Assembly: GCA_008360975.2 (NCBI GenBank)
Contig: CM039211.1
Location: 65,934,565-65,998,564 of the forward strand
DNA: 64,000 bases
Direction: 5' to 3'
Source: Lichenostomus cassidix
Taxonomy: Eukaryota; Chordata; Aves; Passeriformes; Meliphagidae
In this document: in pieces, positions 1 through 14,200 of the stretch
Layout of the letters: each line of letters begins with the position of its first letter
Position numbering within the stretch: position 1 is the first letter of the stretch
Translations under genes and position numbers: made by a program
Notes under the pieces: model-generated
What the model saw: the letters and a program-made list of their open reading frames with translations, nothing else
Databases searched by the model: none
What the model was told of the DNA's origin: nothing

Positions 1-1015
1 ACTTCTCCCCTGTAAATATCACTTATTTCTCTCATGTGGTCTGCGTTAGAGCCGTGCTTTTTTGTGGCACAATCATGTAAAGTGACAGTAAAAGTTAAAT
101 GAGGTTCAGCCAATTAAAAAAAACCCTAATCTAGATGCAAATGCCTGCTGAAGTCTTTTTCTCTTCCAGGATGACTCCAGGAATCACATCAACACATAAC
201 AAGGAATCAAGTCTTTAAGGAAAAAATACTTGCATCCTGGTGTCCCGCCAGATGCTGCAAGCCTTCACTGACTACACAAGGTTTGTTCTGACTGCCTTGT
301 TAGCAGGCATTTCCTTCCAGGAGAACTCCATGCTCAGTTCAGTGCAGCTGTCTCTGGGTGTGCAGACTGGAGAGCAGCATGCACAGGCACCACCATTTCT
401 ATGTTCCCCAACTTCCCAAAACAAAGGCAGACTCAAGCTCAGCATGAGGAATACACTGCTGCTTTACCTGAGGATGTTTGGGTTATTTTGCTATTCCCAT
501 GAGGACAAAGCTGACATATTAAGATTCTGAAGAGGGGAAACAGGTGAGCTACCAAGAACACTGCACAGCTTGTCACAGCTTGTCACTGTCACCTTATCAC
601 TGGACACACTTCTGAAATACCCTTGTAATGCACGAACAACAGTTACTTTTCCTCCTGACATACAGATTTGCCATGACAACCGGAGTAAAAGAATGTCATG
701 CAAGCATCCATGAATGAGAAAAAAAGAACATGAGAAATCCCATGAAGGAAAAAAATGCAGTTATGTTATCTCTGCTCATCAGGTGAGGATAAGCCATATT
801 TTACACTCACAGCACCCAGGGAAGGCTAGGCTCTCAACAGGGAGAGGGGAGGTGACTGCACCCCTCTCTGAGCAGCTGGACCAGCATGGGTCAAAACAAA
901 GGCAGCATTATGTGACTTCAGCACTGCCCAACACTGCAGTGGGTGAGCTGCAGTCTGACGGAAGACAAGGGGGTTTGGCACAAAAACTCTGGTAAAATGA
1001 GGTGGGTTTATCTTA

Positions 1016-1203
1016 TAGAATCATGGAATTGTTTAGGTTGGGAAAGATCTTTAAGATCATCAAATCCGACAATTTACCTAACTCTGCCAGGGCCACCACT
1101 AAACTACAGCCCCGAGTGTCACATCTATATGTATTGTAAGTATCTCCAGGGGTAGTGACTCCACCACTCTCACGGGCAGCTCATGCCAATGTCTGAGCAC
1201 CCC
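1016..1203 (-). mobile_element. CR1 3'-end fragment (minus strand)
   Basis: The plus strand reads TAGAATCATGGAATTGTTTAG, then GGGAAAGATCTTTAAGATCATC and later GTGACTCCACCACTCTC and GCCAATGTCTGAGCACC, which is the reverse complement of the CR1 3' end. It is about 190 bases long, diverged, and in sense orientation with respect to UNC13B. Confidence 0.88.
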
Positions 1204-4200
1204 CTGTTAATGGCTGTCTGGTTTTCATCACACCAAGGTAAACACTGAGTCACATTTCCCCCACAATGTCATGTTAGAAGGTGCTGGTACCTCAGGGTAG
1301 ATAATGATGTTCAAGGTCCCATGAAACGACATACAATACCAATTAACTCTGATCAGAAAAACATTTCACAGCAGCCTCTCTGGCTATTGACTCATGCTAC
1401 TGAGAGAAATCTTTTTGATTAGATTATATTTGCAGTATCGTTCACACAAAGTGGTATTGCATTACCTGTACTAGCAATTACACTAGGAAAACCAATAAAA
1501 TGCCTGATAAATGGTCTTGCTACTTTATAAAGTGTCATTTAAACATGAAGAATACCAATAACTAAAATTCAGGACATTCTGGGGAAAAAGATTTTGGCAT
1601 TAAAAAGAGAAAGAAATCATGGCTAAGGCTGCCATAGCAACATCGCCCCAGCACTCAGCATGCTGAAACATTGACTCTTCCTGAGAATATTATAACACTT
1701 TTAAACACAAAAATTGTTGAAAGAATCCTAGCAAGGCTTGACAGAGGTATGAAGGGTTATCATCAGTTTTTCTGTTTGACTTCTAGAGATAAGCCTGCAA
1801 TTTTCTAATTAATATCATTAGATTTAATTTTCAGTTGGATCATACCTGAACATGGCATTATTGCTTTGCTTCTGAGAATGTGTCTCTCTTCAAACCTTCT
1901 CCTGATAATTAACAAAAATTCTAACTTGTGAGTACTGGCATGGATGATCAGAACAAGGTACTGAGCTGAGCAATCCTGGGCAAAAAGCAGCAGAGCTGGA
2001 GAACAAAACATACTGTTGAGAAGCATGTTCACCTCAGGACATTCCGGATAAAAGTAGGGTGCAGAAGAGACACATGGAACTCCACAGTGCATTTAAGAGG
2101 AAGTACATCCATGCCATTGCAAAGACAGTAGTTACAAAAGGATGAAAACAATTTTACAGAAAACAATTTTACAAAAAACAATGTGAGGAGAAGACATATT
2201 ACTCTGTCCCTTGGTAACCCTTTCACAATTCCTCTGCAGCCAAGCCCCAATGCTTCCTGTTCAGGAATTACAGCACAAGCTGGAAAACCACATCCCAGCC
2301 CCACCTGTAGAACTTTTCAAAGTTTTTAAGCACTTCCAATTATATTTTCCGGGTTGTATCTGTACCTACAACATTTGTTTCAATACCACTAAGCAAAAAA
2401 CATGACAAAACACTTCAATGCAGGTATCAATGACAACCAGCATTCCCACCTGACACATTCCAGAAAAAAAGACCCATACTTGAAACCTTCCAAAGCAGTT
2501 TGATAGAAGTGACAAAAGGTCAGGTGTAGTCAGTCATCCTCATGGTGGAAAACTGATCCAGTGAACACTGCATGTAACACAGTTCTGCACCTCCCACATC
2601 ACAGTTGTTTCTCACCTTTTACAAAAGGCCATCCAACCAAGGAAAAAAAACCACATCTGAATAAAATTTTGCTGTACCAGCAAGTTATCAGGGAAGATAA
2701 AAAGTGAAGGAACAGTAAAAATCACAAACTATGAGGGTAAAACACCCACTGAAGTGTTGCTGGTGCATTCACCAATGTAAAAACTTCTGTTGCCAAACAA
2801 CATAAAATTAAATTAAAGTAATTAAAGAGTATCACTTTGTAGTCAAAGGAGGAGATAGCACTTCTGCCTTAATTCCTTAACCTGCTACAAACTTAGGGGA
2901 CACTGCAAAGTTAAGTGTGTCTCAGCTGACTGTAAAACAGGACTAATGTCTGTCATCCAGACAGCACCCCTTCTGTGAGCAGAGATGGAGAGGGACTGAG
3001 ATGTCCACGCTTTAAGTCCAGCTGCCTTGGCAACCCCTGGAGGGCACCTTAGCACCAGGCAGCCCTTCCATTCTTCAGTGCTTCAATGTGCTCATTCCCT
3101 CTGCAGCCACATCCTTCTATCCCAGCCTTTCCTGCAGGCTGGAGGCAGCAGTGCCTGGCACAGCGATGCATCGCCTGCAGTAACAAACGAGGTCTGTCAC
3201 CACCTGGCAGCCAGGAAAAGGCAGCATCCAGAGACAGAAATAGGGGTTGTCCCCAAGCACAGAGGGAGGCACAGGCTGGAAGCTGTCGACCATGGCAGTG
3301 CAAAGCCTCATGCCTAGTGAGCAGCAAGCTAACTCTGAGGCACCTACCTACTTCTGAGACAACCCTGTGGTGAGGAAAAGGCAAAAGGGAAAACTGACTA
3401 CTGAAAATAGACTTCCCAGATGCTTCTGTCTATCTTATGTAAAAGTTACTTCACTCCTCAGCAAATACAAACCCTGAGCAGCAACTATGAGCAGTTTAAG
3501 AGCAAATGGGGAAACAATTAAGTTCAGCAGAACTTCCCCTTATTTCCAGAGCATAGGGGTTTTGTACACAGTGGAATCAATGAGTAGATGGTTTGCCCGT
3601 GACAACCTAAAGCTCTAATTGTTCCTCAAAACAGGTTTATCCCAAATCACGATCCTAGAACAAAGCATCCTGTTGAACAGATGGGCCAGGGTTGAGAAGC
3701 AACTTCTTGTTTAAAGGAAATAGCCCCAAGAACTGAAACAAAATCATCAGGGCATGCTGACAAGTTCGCTAGCCATGGGACAAAAACTCTAGAAATGTCT
3801 GCTAGACTTTGGGGAAAGGTTTCTGATTTTTCATCTATGTTTAACCAGAAAGGGGACACACAGCACTGACAGTACAAATGCAGTACCTCTGGCTTAAATA
3901 AGGTCTGCATGCACCATTATGAAAATGCTGAATGATGCTAAGAGCTCTGCCTAGACTAACAGAAACAGAACGTGCTGTACCTCTCCTCTGCTTGCAACCC
4001 AACTTACAGCCCAGTGCTGAATTACTGCTGGACCAACAGGGTGAACTCCTCAAGTGCTGCATTTCTGACAAGAGCCACTGTAAAACACTCATCCACAAAA
4101 AATTTCTCAAAGCCCTGATGACTCACTGAGGAGGTTTGGAGCTGGTTTTCCAGGTGACAGTGCCTCAGCTCACAGGAACATTCAGGCAGGGGAGGAACAG

Positions 4201-7200
4201 GCAGCACTCACCAGTACAGGGTGATGAATTAGGAGACCCAACTTCCATTGCAAGGGCAGAGAGAGCACAGTCCTGGTACAGACTGGCGCTACACAATCTT
4301 ACTCAATGATTCTGACCTGTTCTGCACTCCCTTAGGGCAGACACTTGGCAGTGCTCAGCCAGGCTGGGTGAAGGTACTGTACGCAGCAAATGGAGTAATT
4401 ACGGTTTTACAGCTCATGATACTAAAACGCAGCACGTGGCAACTAAAATCCTCCTGGGCTAAAATTGCAGCTTTACTTCTATAAGCCCTCTCCTTTTCAT
4501 CTGGAGGACTGAGGATCTTAGCATTCTTTATTAACTCCCTACGTTTATCCCCCAAAGGCATGCTCCATTAGCAAAAGAAAGCTGCCCATATAAATGGAAT
4601 GAAAACTGAAAAGATATCTGAAAACAGTCACACCATCTGCTCTGATTCACAAGCCTGTACAGCATCCTCATCGCTCCTGCATGCCAGTCATTCCATCTCA
4701 TCAACTCACAAGCTTCTCAACACAAGAAATCAGGCCAATGACAAATACTCAGTGTTAAAAGAAAGCCTTTCTTAAGTGACATTTAAGGAAGAATCAAACT
4801 AGTAATTTAATTACTTCAAGTTATTTGCTTTTCAAGTAATCAAATTTAAATTATCCCCAAGCTCCTTTCCCTTATACTCTTCTTCCCATAGTGATTTTGA
4901 TGTCAAATTCCAGCTGAGATACAAACCCTCCTAACAGAGAAGTATGAGAAGTAAACAGACACAACCTCAATTATACCAGTTGTAAGACATCTACAATTAA
5001 TGTCTACTGGGTGCAAACAAAAGCCAAGAAATAGAGCACACAAATGCACATACTAAGTGTAAATTGTTTTTACAAAGCACATTTTAAAATCCAGTCAGCT
5101 TCCAATGGAGCTATTGTATTGCTAAAGTAAACACACAGACATGCACACTCTAAAATAAAGAGAGCTTACTCTAAAAATAAAGAGCAATTCTCCTTGGTTG
5201 CTGCCTACTTGCAGTTTATACCCAGGCACTTCATTTGTTCCAATCTTTCACTTACCTTGCTGCTTCAAAATAAAACAAAAGGTTAAAATGTAAAGGAAAT
5301 GTATAGAATTACTAGAAAACTACAGAATACAACAGCTTGTTCTCATAGAAAATACAAGTCCTGAAGGATTCCTAATGTTGTTAAAGGTTCACCGCATAAT
5401 GAACTTTCACTATGGAGATTATCAACATATTGTTGGTGTCCCATCTGAGGTATCAGGGAAAGCAACGTTAAAGGCACCAAGAGTTTCCCGTTCCACAGCA
5501 GCACTAGGATGAGAAATCACGTAAAGTTGAAGGCATGTTGAAGGGAATAAAAAAATGCAAACAGCTACTAAAAATCCAAAAAGCAAAAAACAGCAGAAGC
5601 TAATGACTGCAAAAGCTAAAAATGCAGAAATCCTTTTGGTTTCCAGGAGCATCCCTCAACAGAAATTCTTTAGTTCCCCACCACAGTGCATCTTTTCCCT
5701 TTCTCAGGCTGTACCAAGTACAGTTAAAACTTCATCCTTCTCTTCAGATGTGACTCAACAGAAAATATTGTACTTCAGAGGCAGAGAGAAAGCTGTGCAG
5801 CTACTTTACTCCTCCTCGTCAGCTGCCTACTGCCTAGCTCCTCACACACGCAGCCTCCCCTCTTCACTCCTCGCCTCAAAATGATTCTCCACTTTATTAT
5901 CCATTCAGAAGGAAATACGAACTGATGGAGCCAATCTGACTAAAGACAAAACGCACTCCTTTGGCATTACGAGAGCAGGCAGTGCAGCGCAACGAGCGGA
6001 TCTCTGCTGGAAAAGCACTCTGGCATTCTGCAGGACTGTGGAGAAGGGGGGCTGGGGAAAAAAGCCCAGGACTCAACATAATTAACCAGCTCCATGAAGA
6101 TTTTTTGCCCAGCTCTGATATAGAGGTTTATTTTTATCTCTCCTGTTCACCCCCAGACTAACCCACAAGATTCAGCTATGCCCTTGCTGAAATGAATCCA
6201 GTTTCCAAGGAAGACTAGTACCAGCTCTGTTACAAGTGTGGGGGATTGAACACCCGTTGATCTCTCATTTCCCAAAAATAAAAGTCACATTGTTACATAA
6301 AAGAATGACTGCAGAAGTGTTGTGCACAGAATCAGATCCACTCACGTTGTACTGACACTTCTCTCCTGGGAGTGAGCAGCAGCAGGCACTCATCCTGCAA
6401 GAAGTGCCTGAATTAAAGGCACCATTTATCTGCCCCACAACCTGCTCCGGAGGCATCCAACACACTGCCACTAAGAAAACGTCACTGGACAGTTGATCTG
6501 TGTTCACATTCCCCTTCCCACAAATGCTCCCTTTATCATGTCCCCCCTCTTCGTGCAACCAACACAAACACCCACCTCCTTCCCAAATACTGTTTCTCTG
6601 CCTCTAGCATTAAAGGCACTGTGTGAGTGCTGATGTTGCTCAAGAACAACTCACTGCATCTTTCAAAACAGTGTGTTTTCACAGTGTGGGGTGGGATTTT
6701 GAAGAAGCCTATATGACTTAGCTGTGGAAATGCCACTATCCTCCCATCTGTTCAAATACCTCCTACCGCCTTGTGAGCCAGCCTTGCTGTGAACGATACT
6801 TCCCCTCCAATGTCTTACCTACACCAGTATCAACTTTTATTCACCACTTCCTCCACAGGCATCACTGCGCTCGCAGTCCTGTCCTCACTGCAGTGGATAT
6901 TCTCCTGGTACTTTCAACCCTCTGCTTCCACAGCTCCACCCCAGCACCTTGCTGTAATGCCAGCTGGGACCAGCCATGCTGGTGTTTTCCCCAGATCATT
7001 TGTTTGTTTTGGCTAACAAATTTCACATACAGACTTATGTCACAGTTCACAATATTTTGTCTCAGTAGCACCACTGGTGAGCTATATCCCTGCTCTTTCC
7101 ATGTGCAGCCACACCACTGCCCCTTTCAGCCTTGCACAAAAATCATGCCATCAACCTCCTTTCAGATCCTCTGTGAGGTTAATGTTCCTCATGGTCACTC

Positions 7201-10200
7201 ATATCCTCCATTCCACAGAACACCCTCTCATTTTTGCTCTTTCCCTTGCTGCAGTGACAGGGACTATAGGTCAGATTTTCAGAAGTGATTTAGCTTTAAA
7301 GGATTTTAAGAGTCTGACCCTGAGTTTCTCATTACATGTTTGCATTCTGCCAGGAAAGCAGGGCTCCTGCCCAACTGAGGGCACTGAGTCCGACTGCAAT
7401 AGAAATGATTCTACTAAACACACCTATTATAGCTCTTGAGCTCAGAGTCGAAGCTCTGCACCAAATTCATCCACATAAGGCTGAAGACTGCCCAGCTGAG
7501 AAAATAAAATGCAATCCACGATTTGAAGGGCACTTAGCATCTTCAAAGCTCTCCTATGAGTAAGATGAAAAAGATCTTGAGAGAGGTCTCTTACATTGCA
7601 ATAGTTTTAAAAAAATAGTAAGTATCCATCAAACATCCATTAACTCTCCACAGCACTTGAAATAACCACTAGGCAGCCTCACAGCATTTTACATGCCTTA
7701 CTTTTTCCAAAGATCCTACTACCAGTGGAGCCAATGTCATCCTGCCATCACTGCCTCTGTCTTTCCCATCTGTTCCTTCCTTGGTCTTTGCCCATCCCTG
7801 CAGCCATCAGTCCCAGACAATAACACATCAAAGTCAAAAATGTACTGGGGCCAAACACAATCAATGCTCCAGCCACAGTATCTGAGACCCAAAGAGCCTG
7901 TGCAAGTTTCCAAACACTGATACATAAAATCTCAATATTGCCAAGGCTGACTTACATGAACAGGAGCAGAAAAACCTGTGGAAAAAGTGAGCAAGTCTCA
8001 TTATACAGAGCCAGGGGACATTACTAAAGGAGGTCATGAGCAATGAAGTGCTGGGAAATGTCACTGCCCTCACCACAGCTCACAATGTGGCTAAAAAAGA
8101 TAAAAAAACAGGTGCCCTCAGAAGAAAGGAATATGGCATCTTTCAAACATCTAGAACCCCCTACCTAATGCACAGGATATTGAGACAGACTCTATTTTTC
8201 AGGGATTTTTTTTCTGACATAATGAAGATAATTGAGAATTGAGAAAAATAGCCATGACTTGCACCTAAAAAAGTCTGTAAGAAAGAGTATGCTTTACCTT
8301 AAGGCTCAGAGCACTGAATTATTTGCTTTCTACTAAAGAAATAAACTTCCACTTAAAAATTTAAATACTTCTTACTGCAATTTTTTAATTCACCAACAGA
8401 TTTTAATTTTAGGTTGAGCCAGCAGGGAATTATTAAAACTGATAAAGCTTGGCTCAGCTATATAGGCCAAATGCTTTGATGTCTGCAAGGTATACATTAC
8501 CCTTCCTTCTTTTTTAATCCTCATTATCTATTTCATTCCAACTTCCTGTAAAGTACTGAATTACTGATAAAATTGTAAAAAGTAAGCAATTCCTTCATGA
8601 GCACGAGTGGATTAACCAAAGGAAAATGAGCACTCTTCAAGCACAGGTCCTGCTCCTCCCTCTCACACACTTATGCCCTTCTCCCTGCAGGAAGACAAGC
8701 AGGAGCATTTCTACTGTCTTGGATCTGGGAGAAATACAAAAATGAGTGGCTAGAGAAATTAGAGAATAAAAATGTTACAAAGAGAGATGAAACAAAGAAA
8801 CAAGGTGGGAGGGCGTTAAGAGAGAAGAGTCAATGAAGAGAGGCTTTTCTGGAACTGCAGAGAAAAATGCTTAACACGCTCTCAGCTTTAATTCATCTCA
8901 CAAATGACCCAGGACATCCCTGAGCCCAGAGCTCTCTAAAACAAATTTTTAATTTCACTGGGAAAAATGAAAGAACCATCTGCCCCAGGTGAAACTGCCT
9001 GCTGCAACTCCCTAAAGACAGAGTTCTCAGTGAGGCAGCTTGAGTTCAGTACTGCGCTAGACCTCACAACCTCAACACACAGTGTATAGTTTATCAATTC
9101 ATTCAGCAGTGAAAACATGCTATTTATTATCTTCTTCAAAGCCACAAGAAGATTAAACCAATCAGCAGTCTAAAGACGAAGTGTTAATGAAAAAGCAGTG
9201 ACCTCCTGCTGTTTGGCAGCTGTCCCCAGTGAATACCAGCTTTGAGGAGCTGCGCATCACACAACCCAACTCAGCTGCTGCTGAGACAGAGCCTGGAAGA
9301 GAGGAGACTGTATATTCTCAGGCATTTAAAACTGCCCTGTCAATGATGCTGCTGTGGTTACAGTAGCTCCAGAACACACTCAGGAAACATATGCTTAAGA
9401 CTGGTTGCTGCTGGGTGAAGCAACAACTTTCAAAAGGTGCCATTCAAAGCACTGACAGCTTTCTTTTGCCCCCTAGGAAAGGCTAAGGCAAGGTGCAAGG
9501 GCAACATACAAACTTGGAAAGGACGAAAGGCACAGGTACCCCCACAGCATCTTGAGCACCTTGGAAACTGGTAACAGCCAGAAATTACATTGAAAGACTT
9601 AAAGAAAGGGAAGGAGATGATCTTCTCTGAAGTTATCACCCTTTAAAAAGTTTATTTTTTTTCCTCTCATACAAGTTGAATTATTTTGTTTATAGAAAGA
9701 CAACAAGAATGGCACTGGCTCATTGAAAAAAATGCTACAGATTGGAGGTATTAGGACTTCTTATGCTCCAAAGATGGGCAGCCTAAGTTCATTTGTTGCA
9801 AATGGCTGAGACCAAACCACTGCCTGACTCATCTTCATAGGAAAGATGTTTATGCTCCATATGTTAAAGATCAGTTGGATAACTGTAAGGACATCTGCTG
9901 AACCCTGAGCCATCAGCACTTCTGAACTAACAGAAGGAAAGACTTTCACATACCTGGGAATAAAGGATATTTCCGAGGCCAAGAATGTAATAAGATCAAA
10001 AGGGTGGGATTTTTGTGAGTAAATGAAAAAAATGAGTTAACATAGCACTAATATTTTTTAAGACGCAAAAACTTTACTACTTCACAGTTTAGGCCAATCT
10101 TTATCAGGCAGGGAGTAATCAGAGACCTTTGAGTTGTCTGCAATGAGTTCTGTGAGGCTGGTGCTGGCACACCAGTCAGAAAACTGCTCAAGAGGCTGAA

Positions 10201-11127
10201 CAGATCTGATCTCACATGGGAAGTCTTAAGGTGCAAAGTCCTTAAAGGAGTATTGGTGTTTAAGTTAGAAACCCTCATATTTTCATCCTCCATTTGATTT
10301 GTTTATAGGCATCACTGTTACTCACAATGGCAATGCCTTTCCTCAGAGATGTGAGGCAGCCTTTAAATGCATGAGCTAAACCTGCTCGTCCATTTCTCGT
10401 CTCCATGTGGATGTTTGCACTCTCGATTTTTTGGATACAAAAACCCCAAATACTGTCAGCTCTGCAACCCCGCACTTCACAGAAATGGCTATTTTATTCC
10501 TCATTCAGCAGGTTCCAGCAGCCACTCTGGGGCACAAACAAGCCTTAGCTCCCAGACACCACGCTCCCTTCAGAAGCTGCTGCCGAGACAGTGACAACCC
10601 CATTTGTCACAGCCCACACCAGCCTTCAAAATCAGGGTGATAAGACTTTAAAAGCAGAGCTGTCTCAGGTGACAGGCCGTGGGAAGCATGTCGTCTCCTT
10701 GTGCCCCAGCAATGACAGACATAAAACCTCCTTTAATGTACTTCTGAAAACATCAGGATAACCCCAGAGCTCTTGCCCTGTGTTCTGCCTGCCCATCTGA
10801 AAGTGCAGAAGCCCTTCTCTGGTTGAATGGTCATTTCTATTTTAAGCTAAGAAGTACAGTTAGAAGATGGACAGTTAGAAGAGGGCTCTTGAAAAAATGA
10901 TGGTGCCTTCTGCAACTCAAATGACTTGAAAATTTTAACCAGCTGAATGTCCCTATTCCAGAAACAACTATTATGCTGGCTTTTAGACTAGAGTCAGCTA
11001 AAGTCCCTTAGGTCAACAGGCAGCGAGGAAGCATTTACAGCAGAGAAAACTCTCCCTCTGCTGCCTCCTCCTTCAAATTACATGTCTCTCCCTCCTAACA
11101 TCCAAAACATAAAGGCTTGATATCTTA

Positions 11128-11210
11128 TGGAATTGGAAAATTACAATCAATGCGTTAATTGCACATCTAATTAAATAATCAGCATCCTAAAATGCAAATG
11201 CATCGGGGCA
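11128..11210. promoter_or_regulatory. Homeodomain/POU-motif-rich stretch (candidate enhancer)
   Basis: Within about 80 bases there are TCAAT, GTTAATTGC, TAATTAAATAAT, an octamer ATGCAAAT and ATGCATCGG. Dense TAAT cores beside an octamer resemble conserved developmental enhancers in vertebrate introns. This is pattern recognition only; conservation cannot be tested here. Confidence 0.3.
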
Positions 11211-14200
11211 CAGACATGTGCTGTGGGTGGAAAAACCTGTAATTATACTCTCAGTTGGAGCTGTAATTGCTTTTTTGATCAAGAAAGCTGGTAAGGAAAG
11301 GTTGCAGATGGTATGAAATGTAGACCTCAAGTAGACGTAACAACCTTCCAAAGTGAATGAGTCGAGGCAAGCACAAGGGAAGTAAACTATTCAGCATTTC
11401 AATTGTAAATACAGATAAAGAGGTAACAGACTTAACTTGCAGCAGTGGAAAAGCTAGGTTAGACACCTGGAAAAGCTTTTAATCAGAAGTGAACACGGAT
11501 TATCAAGGGAAGCTAAAATATCTCTATCCCAGAAGGTTTTAACAAGAGGAAGTGCACACATTTTTAAGAGATGCTTTTGAAGAAGATAGATGGTCTAGTT
11601 AATCTCTTCACGTCTCAGTTTTATTGCTCCTTATCTTTATCCTTCCAGAGCCTATCTCAGGCAGGAAACTACATGGTAACACATATAGCTGGCTAAGAGG
11701 CATGAGAGTACATTACTCCCCACGGATGGTCTGCAGGACAACTCTGCTTCCCACAACACAACAGCTTAGTTCAGACACTGCAGAACGTGTATTTCCTACC
11801 TGAGCTTGAAAATGAGAACATGGAAATTGTCTCCCAAAGCACTGTTCATGCATTCTGCAAGATGAGTCCAACACACCAGGATTTGGCTGAAGGAATTAAG
11901 TGCCTTGATCCTACAGGGTAACACTCTATGAACTGTCATAATTCTTTCTCTGAAGGTAAACCCCTTTCTCAGCTGGAACAGAGGGAGTCCTTCTGCCCAC
12001 CAAACAAGAAACTATTTAATATTGTTTCCTTGGTGTTATTCAAAGCAGGATGGCTTTCTTTATTCATTATATCACATCCAGGCCCTATCACTACGTGCTG
12101 TTACACCAGCATTACACGCAGTGAGCTAAGGAGCACTCCTGATCATATAACTGAAGTAATTCAAGCTTAATTGGTGTTTTGATAGCATACCTGTGAAGTT
12201 ATAAAGTCCCTGTTACAACTGAAGAATGAGGGCAGCAGCAGGTCAAGAGCTTCTTCTCTGAACACTCATCTCTGGACAACAAACCCCCGATTTCTCAGAG
12301 TAATTAAGCTGGAAGCATATCAAGCACTACAAAGTCTGGCTTTCCAGCTACTTCACTTACTGCTCTGATGACTCATTTCCAGAACCTTAAATCAAATAAC
12401 CAGAAATCAATTCATGGATCTGAGAGAGAGGAAATGGAAAAACCCTTTTCAAAAGTCACAGTGGCTTGTCCAGCATCATGTAATAATATGGCAGGGGAAT
12501 AACAACCAATAATCCTACACAGCAATGCCCAGCTACCTCTGCTGATTGTGTCCTCAACCAGCACTTTCCTTCTCAATGCTACAGATGACCGAGCTTTCAA
12601 AACGCAAGGAGAAATCACTTTTTACTATCCGACCTTCACCTTTATGTCTCCTAGCTTAAGTAATATGCTTTTAGGAGGGAATAATTTTGTGTGTTTATAT
12701 TCCCTGCTGAAGGCAGCAGTTGATTAATGAACCAAAATGCCCCCCAAATACTTGCTGTGAACCACACACAAGCCTCTGTCAGTCTGTGAGGACACTGTTA
12801 GTACAGACACTGAATGAGAAAAAAAGAAGCACTGCCACATCAGGGGTCTGACAAAGCCAACTCCAGCAATCACCTCCATATTAATAAACTCAGACACACC
12901 TTTCACACCGCCAGTAAAGGCACTTGACAGGCTCACGTTGGGCCTGAATTAAGTGACTCTGGAATCTAGGCAGTCTGTTCCCCTGACTAGCTCAGAGGAA
13001 GAAATTTAATGCAAAAAAAATGAAAATGCCTGGACTTAGAAACCCTCTGCAAGGGGATGAAAATTGCACTACAAACCAGGCTCTGATAACATAGCTGACC
13101 TGAGTAAAGTCACTGAGAGTCCAATTAGACCCTCTGGCAAAAGCCTGTGATGGGAGGGGCACACAGAGCTAGACCAAAACACACTCAAAATACTGAGCAG
13201 GGATGGGGCAGAGGGGATTATTCCAGTACCTGCTGCCACTGCTGGGTGCTCTCAGGTCACAGGAGCCACTCCACCTTCCCAGAGAGAAGTGGGTGTAAAG
13301 GCAAGATTAGAAAGAGATGATTCTAGCAGCTGTAAACAGTTGTATATTAACAAGCTATTACTACTGCAAGCTAAAAATAGAGTGACATAATTTGGATGAG
13401 TAACACACATCCATGTCACAAAATATGAAGGAGAGTGGAACTTGCTTTAAATTGGGTTCCTTAAATTAGGCATAACGAAATTCAGAGTGAATACACCAGC
13501 CAATCCATAGGTATTTGTGCAGACAAAACTGGATCTCTCAAGTACCCGTTATATGAGATACCACAAAAAAACCTGAGTGCATTTCAATCTGCTGCACTAA
13601 CATAATACATTGAATAAAAATAGAAAAATATAAATAAATTGCATTAAAATTTAGCAGTCTCAGTTTCTCAATAACAGTTTCTCAAAAATGTGTTTGCTGT
13701 CTTAAAATACAAGGTGAATATTGACTCATTAACAAAAATAAAACCCAGATGGAGACACGGTTAAAATAAACTGATCTTTCACATAAAGCAATTTCTATTT
13801 GTATTTCAAATATTCTTGTATGCAACAACCTAAAGTATTAACCAAAGTGAGGCTAAATAAATTGAGTCTTGAACTGATTTATCTACATTCACTCCTAGAT
13901 GGACAGCTCTATTATATCCTTTTTAGTGCATGTCCCTGATTTCGTCTCTGCTGCTTTTCAAGGTCTCCTATAAAATAATTTTCAAGTGCTAGCTTTTAAA
14001 AAACTTTTAATGACTATGGGTTCAATTGCAATTTACTGCCTAAATAAGCAATTGAAATCCCATGGGGAATTTCTGAAATCTGATTTAAGAACAAACCTGT
14101 TTATAAACTACACCATATTTTCTGAACTATTACCACTTGTACATTTGTCAGAAGACAAAATTGTATCTATGACAGGTTCATTACCAGGTGTGAGTCACCA

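Noticed and set aside
6773..7288. 171-codon open frame, plus strand
   Set aside because: Pyrimidine-rich sequence gives a Cys/His/Pro/Ser protein with no recognisable domain, no splice context and several overlapping frames of similar quality.
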